The notes below the pieces were generated by a model. That model worked only from the letters and a program-made list of their open reading frames with translations, was not told the DNA's origin and did no database searches. The translations under genes were made by a program, and so were the position numbers. From contig NMRA01000191.1 of the NCBI GenBank assembly GCA_002633005.1, positions 270,077-334,076 on the forward strand: a DNA stretch of 64,000 bases, written 5' to 3'. The stretch's first letter is position 1. Every line of letters begins with the position of its first letter. Source of the DNA: Phoronis australis. Taxonomy: Eukaryota; Phoronida; Phoronidae. Of this stretch, positions 51,501 to 57,774 are shown one piece after another.

Positions 51501-51623
51501 CAGTGACCCACGTAAACACTGCCCACTGGTAAACAATGTCGTCTGCGTGAACTGAACGGGATCACACTTACCTCGTCGATTCATCGGTCGGACACGGACG
51601 GCTACCTTAACTTTATCTGCCAT
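3383..51623 (-). CDS. KIF13: KIF13-family kinesin-3 motor, 5' part (seven exons, motor domain to switch I)
   Basis: This is a plus-end-directed microtubule motor of the kinesin-3 family that would carry vesicle cargo in the cytoplasm. Seven exons join in frame to give the first 247 residues: 51572-51623, 42832-42940, 7350-7432, 6947-7039, 5449-5629, 4862-4949 and 3383-3517, all minus strand. Residues 1-17 read [17 protein letters not shown], the conserved kinesin-3 start. The P-loop GQTGSGKS is at about 110-117, [13 protein letters not shown] follows in exon 5, and switch I, NSESSRSH, is at 223-230. The motifs [19 protein letters not shown] and [17 protein letters not shown] fit KIF13 (fly Khc-73) better than KIF1 or KIF16B. 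Switch II (DLAGSE), the neck, FHA and tail lie beyond the left edge. Every junction is GT/AG and phase-compatible. The gene is interrupted by a very long intron 2 and by an apparent assembly duplication in intron 1. The family call is firm; which KIF13 paralogue is not decidable. Confidence 0.95.
3518..4861 (-). other. KIF13: KIF13 intron 6
   Basis: An intron of 1344 bp between exons 6 and 7. It carries one family-1 repeat core at about 4805-4845 and nothing else recognised. The open frame at 3962-4186 has no recognisable domain. Confidence 0.85.
4862..4949 (-). CDS. KIF13: KIF13 coding exon 6
   Basis: This short exon reads [20 protein letters not shown] and then SNLVVESFQ. The acceptor TTTCAG precedes 4949 and the donor GTAAAC follows 4862. 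The LKVREH...GPYVDGLS motif is conserved in kinesin-3 motors upstream of switch I. It is too short for a simple ORF scan, but phase and similarity are unambiguous. Confidence 0.94.
4950..5448 (-). other. KIF13: KIF13 intron 5
   Basis: A 499-bp intron with a GTATGT donor and a TTTCAG acceptor. No further feature seen. Confidence 0.9.
5449..5629 (-). CDS. KIF13: KIF13 coding exon 5 (P-loop second half)
   Basis: It starts [11 protein letters not shown] (the first glycine is split) and continues with [33 protein letters not shown] and KG. The acceptor CAG precedes 5629 and the donor GTATGT follows 5449. It contains the ATP-phosphate-binding GKS of the P-loop and the core beta strands of the motor. 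Confidence 0.95.
5630..6946 (-). other. KIF13: KIF13 intron 4, with MITE insertion
   Basis: A 1317-bp intron splitting the P-loop glycine codon. The MITE-like element at 5773-6199 accounts for a third of it. The remainder shows no recognisable feature. Confidence 0.9.
5773..6199. mobile_element. MITE-like element with about 55-bp terminal inverted repeats
   Basis: The left end begins GCCCGGTTGCATGAAACAGT and continues through CAACTAAGGTCCCTAAATCT. The right end is its inverted counterpart, finishing ACTGTTTCATGTAACCGGGC, so the termini pair over about 55 bp with a few mismatches. There is no coding capacity. I see no clear target-site duplication, so the superfamily is not assigned. It sits inside KIF13 intron 4. 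Confidence 0.85.
6947..7039 (-). CDS. KIF13: KIF13 coding exon 4
   Basis: The acceptor TTTTCAG and donor GTAATT bound an exon reading [20 protein letters not shown] and then [10 protein letters not shown]. It carries the first half of the nucleotide-binding P-loop. The P-loop glycine codon is split across the intron to exon 5. Confidence 0.95.
7040..7349 (-). other. KIF13: KIF13 intron 3
   Basis: A 310-bp intron, the shortest in the visible part of the gene. No other feature seen. Confidence 0.9.
7350..7432 (-). CDS. KIF13: KIF13 coding exon 3
   Basis: The acceptor TTTGCAG and donor GTAAG (7349-7345) bound an exon reading [20 protein letters not shown] and then NVKDKFD. The [12 protein letters not shown] block is characteristic of KIF13-type motors (FAFDYCFWSMDE in vertebrates). 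It lies about 35.4 kb downstream of exon 2. Confidence 0.94.
8803..8949. mobile_element. Short MITE-like element (147 bp)
   Basis: It starts GGACTGGGTTGCATAAAAC, and its right end read on the other strand is GGACCCAGTTGCATAAAAG. These are imperfect inverted termini of about 25 bp. The GTTGCATRAAA motif resembles the ends of the 5773-6199 element, suggesting related termini. Confidence 0.65.
8979..9187 (+). repeat. Dispersed repeat family 3, copy A (internally deleted)
   Basis: It opens TATTTTAACATAATCTATGC, contains TTGTATTCACCGACAACTTG and closes with GGCCAAGCAATCACAGAGAT. Full-length relatives are at 44852-45180 and 62312-62640. This copy lacks about 110 bp of the middle. Confidence 0.8.
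9991..10167. mobile_element. 177-bp MITE with perfect 14-bp inverted ends
   Basis: The left end AATTGACCTATCGC and right end GCGATAGGTCAATT are exact inverted repeats. The interior is non-coding and more GC-rich than the flanks. The element is short, simple and self-contained. Confidence 0.8.
11227..11755. mobile_element. 529-bp MITE rich in CGAAGCTTCG-type motifs
   Basis: The left end reads GGTGCTTTCCCA followed by AGAGG. The right end, inverted, reads GGTGCTTTCCCATTAGAGG. The interior carries many short inverted or overlapping GAAGCTTCGC, GAAACTTCG and GCGAAGTTTC motifs near both ends. Flanks are AT-rich and no exact target duplication is evident. An open frame at 11413-11682 shows no transposase feature and is probably incidental. 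Confidence 0.75.
12275..12345. other. Imperfect hairpin GTGATAACA/TGTTATTATCAC
   Basis: GTGATAACAACGG and CACTGTTATTATCAC can pair as a short stem around a small AT-rich loop. No known RNA class fits. Confidence 0.4.
12355..12422 (+). repeat. 23-bp tandem triplicate
   Basis: Three head-to-tail copies of a unit containing CCCATGACATGGATCCAAAC differ only at the last one or two positions. No function seen. Confidence 0.9.
13980..15795. mobile_element. 1.8-kb non-autonomous transposon with subterminal repeat arrays
   Basis: The element begins CCGTAAACGTTCGGGTTAAC and ends with the exact inverse, with TA on each side. The match extends to about 24-26 bp. Inside each end is a short array of degenerate units of about 53 bp containing GGGTGGGCGGTTAACC and GGGCGCTTAA. 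The units point the same way at both ends, although the termini are inverted. The 1.3-kb centre (about 14170-15530) is more GC-rich than the surroundings and holds only short open frames with no recognisable transposase. The flanking TA fits a TA-targeting element, but the superfamily is not certain. Related partial copies occur at 26700-26805, 32470-32615 and 45843-46280. Confidence 0.85.
18537..18910 (+). repeat. Degenerate tandem repeat block, two units
   Basis: Two diverged units share an order of motifs: CATGAAACTTACAC, ...TTTGGTTGAACA..., GTGGC..., GGCCATTTTT-like sequence, then ATAGCTCA. The same order recurs in two units at 23960-24620. Confidence 0.5.
19198..19275 (+). repeat. Possible tRNA-derived SINE fragment
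   Basis: GTAGCGCGGTTGACAAGG resembles a tRNA D-arm/box A, and CTCGAACCCTGG about 55 bp on resembles a decayed box B. The distance is roughly right, but neither box is perfect and no tail is defined. Confidence 0.3.
19921..19995 (+). repeat. Dispersed repeat family 1, copy at 19921
   Basis: It contains ATTGTGTCCTAAATTGGTGA followed by GATTTTACCGTA, the best-preserved core of the family in this window. Confidence 0.6.
23960..24620 (+). repeat. Degenerate repeat block, two further units
   Basis: It carries GTGAAATTTATGCACAGCAT, GTTGACATCC, GCAGCCATTTTTGCATATAT and AGCCATAGCTCC. A second unit has ACGGCCATTTTTGGAATTAT and GGAGCTCTAGCT. These parallel the units at 18537-18910 and suggest one dispersed tandem family. 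Confidence 0.5.
26700..26805 (+). mobile_element. Decayed right end of the GGGCGGTTAACC transposon family
   Basis: It contains GTGAGCGCTTACTTC, a G-rich block and GGGCATGGGTGCTTATTGGG, ending CGAAAACGGTA. This matches the order and sense of the right end of the 13980-15795 element. Confidence 0.55.
27920..27981 (+). repeat. CCTCCACC-rich minisatellite
   Basis: Degenerate copies of CCAGCCTCCACCACCAG and CCTCCACCCC occur within about 60 bp. The glycine/tryptophan-rich minus-strand frames over it are repeat translation and not genes. Confidence 0.8.
30172..30196. other. Perfect 10-bp hairpin
   Basis: ACAGTGCTAC and GTAGCACTGT form a perfect stem around the loop CTTTC. It lies in KIF13 intron 2 with no adjacent gene. 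It is too short for a microRNA precursor, whose stems are about 25 bp or more. Confidence 0.7.
31613..31750 (-). repeat. Dispersed repeat family 2, copy 3
   Basis: Read on the minus strand it runs GCAAGATCTCACAAAATCACG-like sequence, then a spacer, then GCCATTGAAGTGATTGGTCG. This gives the same order of blocks as copies 1 and 2, with a different spacer. Confidence 0.55.
32470..32615 (+). mobile_element. Decayed left end of the GGGCGGTTAACC transposon family
   Basis: GGGTTAACACCCTGG, TGGCGAGCCTGAAAACCGAG, GAGATTAACC and GTGGGTGCTTAC follow the order of the left end of the 13980 element. The open frame on the minus strand across this block is probably incidental. Confidence 0.6.
33569..33570. 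other. Assembly gap (two N)
   Basis: Two undetermined bases. Unlike the other N sites, the flanking sequence is not duplicated across it. Confidence 0.95.
36487..36529 (+). repeat. C-rich simple tract
   Basis: CACCC, CCCCCACC and CCCCTACCCC runs make a low-complexity pyrimidine-rich stretch. No function seen. Confidence 0.7.
37776..37828 (+). repeat. (ACC)n microsatellite
   Basis: Interrupted ACC/ACA trinucleotides end in about eight pure ACC units. Overlapping minus-strand poly-valine and poly-glycine frames are artefacts of it. Confidence 0.9.
38680..38950 (+). repeat. Degenerate repeat of ACCAAAGAACG...GTGATAGCTAGTTGG units
   Basis: GTTACCAAAGAACGGGAGAT, GTGATAGCTAGTTGG, TACCAGAGAACTGCG, GTGATAGCCAGTTGG and TCACCAGAGAACG follow one another with a period of about 50-60 bp. 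The two open frames across it have no domain character. Confidence 0.55.
39962..40040 (-). repeat. Dispersed repeat family 1, copy at 39962
   Basis: AAGGTAAAATTTCTCCAATT, ATATGGCATACAAGTGAAAT and TTTCTCATTTTTTCAT parallel the copy at 2572-2638 block by block. Confidence 0.6.
40175..40226 (+). repeat. 26-bp tandem duplication
   Basis: Two adjacent copies of a unit beginning TAGAGTTGCACTCACAGGA differ at two positions. Confidence 0.9.
40841..40872 (+). repeat. (GT)n microsatellite
   Basis: About 16 GT dinucleotides with two interruptions (GA and GC). Confidence 0.95.
42471..42655 (+). repeat. Dispersed repeat family 2, copy 2
   Basis: It has CAAGATCTCATAAGACTTCG, CAAAATCACG, GGCCACTGAAATGATTAGTT and GAATTGGTTCCA in the same order as copy 1. 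It lies just downstream of KIF13 exon 2 in the direction of kinesin transcription. Confidence 0.55.
42832..42940 (-). CDS. KIF13: KIF13 coding exon 2
   Basis: The acceptor TTTCAG precedes 42940 and the donor GTGAG follows 42832. It reads [20 protein letters not shown], then a His/Gly/Lys-rich stretch ending GKGE, in phase with exons 1 and 3. It corresponds to the variable segment after VRPMNRR in KIF13 proteins. This is the least conserved of the seven exons, but the reading frame and splice phases fit only this arrangement. Confidence 0.88.
43930..44030 (-). repeat. tRNA-derived SINE head
   Basis: On the minus strand it begins GGAGGCAGTG. It then has box A TGGCCTTGTGGG (44017-44006) and a perfect box B GGTTCGAGTCC (43973-43963). 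The starts are 44 nt apart, the spacing of a tRNA promoter. The T-arm and acceptor stems do not pair well, so it is not a working tRNA gene. Sequence continuing to about 43790 on the minus strand may be the SINE body, but I cannot define its 3' end. Confidence 0.7.
44852..45180 (+). repeat. Dispersed repeat family 3, copy B
   Basis: About 330 bp, co-linear with 62312-62640. Shared blocks include TAACATAATT, GACAACTTGTAAAT, GGGCTCACATAGCC, CACCTCG, TACTTACTGG and CAAGCAATCACATAGATAAG. It has no coding capacity and no clear inverted termini. It lies in KIF13 intron 1. Confidence 0.8.
45843..46280 (+). mobile_element. Short (about 440-bp) member of the GGGCGGTTAACC transposon family
   Basis: The left part reads GGGGTTAGCCCTGGCGAGCC followed by GTGGGCGCGTAACCC and GTGGGCGCTTACC. 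The right part has GAGTGGGTGTTTACG and GAGCATTAACCTGAATGTAT, the decayed terminus. Both ends are present, so this looks like a complete but old deletion derivative in KIF13 intron 1. Confidence 0.6.
47051..48986. repeat. Duplicated block, copy 1 (1.94 kb)
   Basis: It starts TTATATAATACTATAAGTCT and runs co-linear with 49175-51326, with scattered substitutions and small indels. It lacks the 150-bp insertion present in copy 2. After CACTAG at 48986 the two copies diverge. Confidence 0.95.
48987..49173. other. Unmatched end of contig, with perfect hairpin
   Basis: These 187 bp lie between the end of duplicate copy 1 and the N. They are absent at the corresponding place after copy 2. They contain a perfect 11-bp hairpin, CATCGCCTCTG / CAGAGGCGATG, at 48995-49027. 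They may be part of a haplotype-specific insertion. A basic open frame ([14 protein letters not shown] and on) runs through it, but I cannot name it. Confidence 0.6.
49174..49174. other. Assembly gap (one N) at duplicate junction
   Basis: A single undetermined base lies exactly where the second copy of the 2-kb block starts. Confidence 0.95.
49175..51326. repeat. Duplicated block, copy 2 (2.15 kb)
   Basis: It begins immediately after the N at 49174 with the same TTATATAATACTATAAGTCT as copy 1. It has a MITE-like insertion at 49780-49929 and extra bases of about 26 bp near 50806-50832 and 19 bp near 50923-50942. It continues into the unique sequence leading to KIF13 exon 1. Confidence 0.95.
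49780..49929. mobile_element. 150-bp MITE present in only one of two duplicate copies
   Basis: The copy-1 sequence near 47655-47665 has an uninterrupted CCTGGTCTCAAG. Copy 2 has CCTGG, then 150 bp, then CTGGTCTCAAG, so CTGG (49776-49779 and 49930-49933) is a probable target duplication. The ends are inverted: GCGTTCAGTA...CGCTAGGACCTAGC and its inverse GCTAGGTCCTAGCG...TACTGAACG. The interior has no coding capacity. Confidence 0.85.
51572..51623 (-). CDS. KIF13: KIF13 coding exon 1
   Basis: The ATG is at 51623-51621. Seventeen codons ([17 protein letters not shown]) plus one base precede a GTAAG donor at 51571-51567. The start is chosen because it gives exactly the conserved N-terminus of the kinesin-3 motor domain (beta1 strand VKVAVRVRP). 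The exon lies about 250 nt right of the end of the second copy of a 2-kb duplicated block. Confidence 0.93.
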
Positions 51624-51785
51624 TTCTCCAAGAGTAATCCTTAAGTCAGTGACATCTAAACCAGAAAACACGTAGAAAATTAAGTGTTTTTTCAGCTAGG
51701 TCAACATAATCAATGCGGTACCATCAATAACTGCGTTGCTTTCATTACAAAACGAATGTCAACACACACTCCCAACTCAATGCTT

Positions 51786-51816
51786 GCGCCATTTTCTTCT
51801 GATTGACGCATGCGCA
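51786..51816 (-). promoter_or_regulatory. KIF13: KIF13 promoter motifs: YY1-like and NRF1-like sites
   Basis: On the minus strand GAAAATGGCGC (51796-51786) resembles the YY1 core AANATGGCG. TGCGCATGCG (51816-51807) matches most of the NRF1 palindrome. They lie 163-193 nt upstream of the ATG, with no TATA box apparent. This arrangement is common in housekeeping promoters, so transcription may start near 51790-51830. It rests on motif reading only. Confidence 0.45.
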
Positions 51817-52767
51817 TCAGCTGATAAGGTGTCTGCAAGGTCGATGACTCACGGCGCAACCATAGCGTGACGGAATCACTGGGGACTCCTCGTGAAAAAA
51901 CAAAAATCTTTCCAGTTAAATCAAAATTTCTATGAAGTTTGTTTATTCAGAAAATATAGCTAGACGAAGAAGGGAGGGTCCAGTATCAATTTCCAGTGAT
52001 TACTAGGCCTACTTTTAAACTAAGAATGTATTAAACCTGAAGGCTTACTCTTTTCTATCCCGAAAACCAACCAAGCCAAATTGTTATGCCAAATAATGTT
52101 CATTCGACAAGATTTCAGATTGATGACAACGAAAACACAAATATACGAAAGGTTGTACAGTTAATTCACAGACTTTCCAATTTTATCTGCGGTTTTCGAC
52201 ATTCAGTTAAATTTCACAGCTAAGCGCACGCCTGTCCAGTTTTCTTAATCGATAAATAATTTAAATTTGTCGTTTTTAATGCAGGTGGTAGCTGCTCTCA
52301 GTCGCCAACACATCATCGCTCCAGGAGATTGCAACTAGTATCTCTAGTCTTGTCATAGGAGCCATTCCATGGTCTTTTACATTACCGAACTTATTAAAAT
52401 TCTCTCTCACTGCACTTTTATAAAGCTTTTTGACAAAAAATTACTTTAGTTATTGAAATGTAACTAATTTTTAGGAAAAAAGATAAGTTTTGACAAAAAA
52501 CTGAGATTTAACAAGAACTTTTAGAAACACTTTATTCGGATAATCAAAACTTAAGTTTATTTCATAATTTTAAGTTTTTCAAATAATCGAAAACAATTAT
52601 TGTCAAACCTGGTTTTGACCTGTTATTGGCTGCTCTATGACCACTAAAACGTTGTCATCATAAAATAAGGTTTTGTTTCCCGTGTCAACCGCCAAACGTT
52701 CGAAGCAAGGTTTACATTTCCTTACAAAGTCCGCAAACTCCTCAAGGCGGCTTCGTGCAAGGGAAAA

Positions 52768-52878
52768 CTGGCGGATTTAGGGGGGAGGGACAAGAGGGCC
52801 ATAGCTCCTGTGGGAAAAATCCTGACTAATACTCCGCCTTGACCCCCCTCACTCAAAAGTCTGGACCCGCCCCTGGGA
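52768..52878. mobile_element. Possible short MITE remnant
   Basis: The left end GGCGGATTTAGGGGGGAGGG and right end CTCAAAAGTCTGGACCCGCC / CCTG form rough inverted ends of the GGGGCGGATCCAGA type. The pairing is imperfect and no target duplication is seen. Confidence 0.4.
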
Positions 52879-53336
52879 AAATCCCGTTATGGATTTGAAA
52901 ATATAACAGCGTGGAGTCTCCGGTAGCTGCGAGAATCCTGTGTAAGACTTACTTTTCTTATTTCCCCTGACACACGTCATTATATTTAAAGCACGTAATG
53001 CATTTCCATTTGCCATAAAGATTTAAAATTCTAGAAATAAACACAATTACGAAAGAAAGGTGATTACTTTTCCTTCACTAAACATTCTATTACCAAAGAC
53101 AGATGCGGGCTGTGACAAATAGAAGCAAGTAAGAATTCGCCTACTCCTGCATCGTGATCTTCACCACCAAATTCCACAATTCCTCGTCCTCCGGTAGTCA
53201 TCAGTTTCTCCCCGGCACCCCTTCCCAGGTCGCCACTTTTTCCCACTGTTTACTGCGCCCGGATTCTTACGGCTCTGGTGCAATGATAGCATTTGTCAAA
53301 CCGGAATCCGTACGTCTGCGCATTAAAGCTTGTTAT

Positions 53337-53575
53337 TTGTCCGTCCGTCCATCCGTCCGTCCGTCCGTCCATCCGTCCATCCGTCCTGCGCCCGACCCTC
53401 CCTTCACCCTCCCTTCCCCCCTCCCTCACCCTCCCTCCATCCACTCCCTCCCTTCCTCCGACTGCGGTTCTCTCGCTTCCTCCCATCCCCTCCATCCCTC
53501 CGCCCCTCTTTCCCTGCTTGTCTTCCTCTCCCTCCCTTCCCGTTCCCGCCCTCTCTCCATCTCCTTCCTCTCGTC
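53337..53575 (+). repeat. (CCGT)n repeat and long pyrimidine tract
   Basis: About 50 bp of CCGT/CCAT tetranucleotides run into nearly 190 bp of C/T-rich sequence (CCCTCCCTT-type units). The minus strand is purine-rich with many G runs, so triplex or G-quadruplex formation is plausible. All open frames here (Pro/Ser- or Gly/Arg-rich) are low-complexity artefacts. Confidence 0.9.
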
Positions 53576-54026
53576 CTTTTCTCTCTATACCTGGCTACCC
53601 CTATCTGGCATGTTCTCTTATGCACTCTCACATCACCCCCTTCATTGTGCAGTATAAAACTAGAGCACTTTCTATGAGAAATACAAATCTCTCGTTAGGA
53701 GGAGAGTATTGGGTACAGTGGACATTAAAAGATGAACGACCTTACGAAGAACTCAGAATTTAACCACAGCCATCCTCCCAAGTGTACTACATGGTCGCCT
53801 ACACCACATAATCGAATCTCATCGGACGTCTTTAAAATTATGTACGTTATCGATTGAGGTCGCTTCTTGTGAAAGCTTAACACGAGACGAGTAATGCCGA
53901 AAATTAAAACGTGCGATTTTTTGTCCTTGCAGCATGATTTTTCGACAGCTTCGTGATATTCATAATACAATTCCCATGTTGCTCACGTATTCATCATTGT
54001 CACGTCTAATTTAGAGATGAAACCGT

Positions 54027-55411
54027 TGCTAGTTCCACGTAATAGCCCTAATATATATTCTCAAATGATATGACAATAGCACATTACTAAGGAAAAACCG
54101 GGTGGTATTTTCAGAAACGAATGATAAAATGCTGGGGTGCGATGACAATGATGAATGCCCGGCGATAAGTGCGATGACAATGATGAAGAACCGGCGATAC
54201 TGCATAACCAAATGGCGTTGACATTGATTTCATATTGCGTCCATATATTCTCTGTCATAGAAGATTAGAGAATAGAAAACAGACCATGTCCTTGTTTCTT
54301 ACTCGAAGATTTGAACCTATTTTAAGTCGCATTTGTTAGGGTGACTGACTTGGGGATGTTGGCAGTTTGATTTTTTCTAAACGAATAACATTACTTGGTA
54401 GTTGTTATCAGGGACAGATTCATGAATTTGAGTTAGGGGGTAGGGGCAAAGTTATGTAACCATTTCAAGTCAATATGCGATAAAGTATTAATGTCTTTGG
54501 ACAAGGTGAGTACGTATGCGGAATAAGAGAACTTTTACATGTGACACGACGAGTATGTCTCAAAAGTTAGATGAGACCGACGGTATAGTTCGGACCCACT
54601 TTCGAAGAACAGAAATTTCTCATAAAATTTCTCAGCTTCAAAATTGAAAATTATTTGAAAATTTAAGAAATTTCATGAAGTCTGTTTTAGATATGCAATG
54701 GATGATTCCATTACAATTGCAACAGTGCAATTTTGATTGGAAGTTACCATGTCCAAAAAGCCGAACTTACCAAGTCTGGTCAACCTCTGGGGTAACTTCG
54801 GCCCAGATATCTATGATTTCTTACTCCATTCTTGCGATGACTACTAATGAATGGAATTTTCAGCAATATTGAAAATCTAAACAAAAAAGTAAACGACTGG
54901 TACGTTTGTGTGTGCACATGGAGCATCCATGCACGTATGTGTACGTGTGTGTGCTCAAGTAAACTGTGGCCAAATATATCATATGAAAAACTTTTTAAAG
55001 ATCTTCGCTTTTACCACGAGCAATTGAACATAGTAGTATTATTGTAGTCTTTGAAACACCAAGAATTGTAATAACGATTTTCTTACTGAAAAGTGTATTT
55101 CACTATGGGCAGCACATGTCCCTGGCATGACTGCAAGATCTCGTAGCATCTTCTTGTGGGGTTCAAAGACATAAATACTCATTGTACCCTATTGAAGCAC
55201 TTTGCTCAACCTAAATACACCTACAACATTTTAAGAAAACATAAGGAATTTTACGAGAAATAAAACTTGAAGTGTGAAATTTGTTAATAAGTGAATAATT
55301 TGCCTTCCTAATCTGATGTGTTCTTTCAGAACTTCGTTATTTTCAATTCACAGTCACGTAACGAACTGTCAGTTCCTTGAGAACTCAGAAATCGTAAGGA
55401 ACAAGTCGAGA
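54027..55411. repeat. Duplicated block, copy 1 (1.39 kb)
   Basis: It is co-linear with 55413-56799. The first roughly 990 bp differ by many substitutions and small indels. The last 391 bp (from 55021) appear identical to 56409-56799 and equal in length. Confidence 0.95.
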
Positions 55412-55412
55412 N
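55412..55412. other. Assembly gap (one N) at duplicate junction
   Basis: A single undetermined base separates the two copies of the 1.39-kb block. Confidence 0.95.
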
Positions 55413-56799
55413 TGCTAGTTTCATGTAATAGCCCTAATACATATTCTCAAATGATATGACGATAGCACATTACTAAGGAAAAATCGGTTGGTATTTTCAG
55501 AAACGAAAGATAAAATGCTGGAGTACGATGACAATGATGAAGGCTCGGCGATAAGTGCGATGACAATGATGAAGAACCGGCGATACCGCATAACCAAATG
55601 GAGTTGACGTTGATTTCATATTGCGCCCATATATTTTCTGTCATAGAAGATTTGAGAATAGAAAATACACCATGTCCTCGTTTCTTACTCGAAGATTTGA
55701 ACCTGTTTTAAGTTGCATTTGTTAAGGTGACTGACTTGAGGATGTTGGCAGTTTGATTTTTCTGAACGAATGACATTACTTGGTGGTTGTTATCAGAGGC
55801 AGATTCATGAATTTGAGTTAGGGAATAGGGACAAAGTTATGTAACCATTTCAAGTCAATATGCGATAAAGTAAAATTAATGTCTTTGGACAAGGTGAGTG
55901 CGTATGCGGAATAAGAGAACTTTTACATATGACATAACACGACGAGTATGTCTCAAAAGTTAGGTGAGATCGACGGTATAGTTCGGACCCACTTTCGAAG
56001 AACAGAAATTTCTCATAAAATTTCTCAGCTTCAAAATTGAAAATTATTTGAAAATTTAAGAATTTTCACGAAGTCTGTTTTAGATATGCAATGGATGATT
56101 CCATTACAATTGCAACAGTGCAATTTTGATTGGAAATGACCATGTCCAAAAAGCCGAACTTACCAAGTCTGGTCAACCTCTGGGGTAACTTCGGCACAGA
56201 TATCTGTGATTTCTTACTCCATTCTTGCGATGACTACTAATGAATGGAATTTTCAGCAATATCGAAAATCTAAACAAAAAGATAAACGACTGGTACGTTT
56301 GTGTGTGCACATGGGGCATCCATGCACGTATGTGTACGTGAGTGTGCTCAAGTAAAGTGGCCAAATATATCATATGAACAACTTTAAGATCTTCGCTTTT
56401 ACCACGAGCAATTGAACATAGTAGTATTATTGTAGTCTTTGAAACACCAAGAATTGTAATAACGATTTTCTTACTGAAAAGTGTATTTCACTATGGGCAG
56501 CACATGTCCCTGGCATGACTGCAAGATCTCGTAGCATCTTCTTGTGGGGTTCAAAGACATAAATACTCATTGTACCCTATTGAAGCACTTTGCTCAACCT
56601 AAATACACCTACAACATTTTAAGAAAACATAAGGAATTTTACGAGAAATAAAACTTGAAGTGTGAAATTTGTTAATAAGTGAATAATTTGCCTTCCTAAT
56701 CTGATGTGTTCTTTCAGAACTTCGTTATTTTCAATTCACAGTCACGTAACGAACTGTCAGTTCCTTGAGAACTCAGAAATCGTAAGGAACAAGTCGAGA
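55413..56799. repeat. Duplicated block, copy 2 (1.39 kb)
   Basis: It starts directly after the N at 55412 with TGCTAGTTTCATGTAATAGC and ends GTCGAGA, where unique sequence continues towards MSH6. Copy 1 ends with the same GTCGAGA directly before the N. Confidence 0.95.
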
Positions 56800-57461
56800 C
56801 TAATTTTATTGCGCCGGATAAGTGGTCTAAATTAACGCTGAAACGTTCTCTACTTGGAGGGAACTTTGTCACTAATCCTATTTTCTATCACATTAGATCT
56901 TTTGGTCGCATTTTCGGATTCTTGATGAAACTGTTCCGAACGTGTACCATTCTCTTAAAAAAAAGCAGTTTGAGTGGTTTAGTCACAATAACACGTAATT
57001 TGGTAGACACTTGTTGCAGATCGGTCCGCACTCTAACTGTAGAAAATGCAGATGGAGTAGGCAGTTCTTTAACTGTCAATCAGTAGAGCTGAAAGGAAAT
57101 TCAACTTCAGAATAGTTGACTGTAACAAATTGTCATTTATCAAAATTACTTCAGCCCGTCGGTTTCATCAAGTAGAATAAAATTGTTGTCGATCACTGTT
57201 TTCGAAATTGAACTCCGAGCAAGACTAGTCGTCTGAGAGCTACAAAGCAGTGTTGAAAATAAATTTTTAATAACAAATGCACAGGAATTCCCATCACTGA
57301 AACATATGTCTCAGACGAATATGTTTTGAAAACTCAGTTGTGACGTAATTATAAAACCTGGTAACGACAATAGCAAAAATGAAATCTGAGTCGCCTTTTC
57401 CAACCCAGTGCAACACGTTCGTTTCCAAAATACGCCCACCTTGTGGACAGACTTGGTACTA

Positions 57462-57474
57462 TTTCGCGCCAAAA
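57462..57474 (+). promoter_or_regulatory. MSH6: E2F-type site upstream of MSH6
   Basis: TTTCGCGCCAAAA fits the E2F consensus (TTTSSCGC) and lies about 300 bp before the MSH6 ATG. E2F control is well known for replication and repair genes in animals. Binding here is inferred from the motif alone. Confidence 0.5.
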
Positions 57475-57774
57475 TTAAAATTATGCCAGTTACCTCATTT
57501 TGTTTATGTGGTAGCACGATAAAACTTAGACCTAATTTGCGTTATTATTATTTGTTAAAGTACAGTAGAATTGTTTTTATGCTAGATAAAATAAAAGGTT
57601 TTATTATATTATTTCATATCAAACCATTTAATGGCGAAAAATTGATATTTTAAAAAATATGCTGGGCTGCAGACCCCTTTACGGTCAGTCCATTATCATC
57701 CATGACAGTCGTGCTGCACAAATAGGTCAAGTTGTTGCTGTGTGGCTCGGGTGCTGAGCCAGTAAGTGGGAAGC

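Larger units (their letters stand above)
42941..51571 (-). other. KIF13: KIF13 intron 1 (about 8.6 kb, inflated by a duplication)
   Basis: It separates the start-codon exon from exon 2. It holds a SINE head, repeat copies at 44852-45180 and 45358-45395, an element at 45843-46280, and the 2-kb head-to-tail duplicate with an N at 49174. If the duplicate is an assembly artefact, the true intron is about 6.5 kb. No nested gene is recognised; the open frames at 47776-48003 and 48303-48500 recur in both copies but have no domain character. Confidence 0.85.
51624..57774. other. Divergent intergenic region between KIF13 and MSH6
   Basis: About 6.1 kb including both 5' UTRs. It contains the KIF13 promoter motifs, a short gypsum-like G/C-rich MITE remnant at 52768-52878, the pyrimidine tract at 53337-53575, the duplicated blocks at 54027-56799, and an E2F-type site at 57462. 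No third gene is recognised. About 1.4 kb of it may be an assembly artefact. Confidence 0.7.

Noticed and set aside
53154-53763. Long overlapping open frames (81-167 residues) rich in Pro/Ser or Gly/Arg
   Set aside because: They translate the CCGT/pyrimidine tract in several frames on both strands. Low complexity explains their length.
51624-57774. Shared bidirectional promoter for KIF13 and MSH6
   Set aside because: The starts are about 6 kb apart (about 4.7 kb after removing the likely artefact), too far for a typical bidirectional promoter.
57766-57774. GTG start three codons before the MSH6 ATG
   Set aside because: Animal mRNAs rarely start at GTG, and the ATG at 57775 gives the family-like N-terminus.
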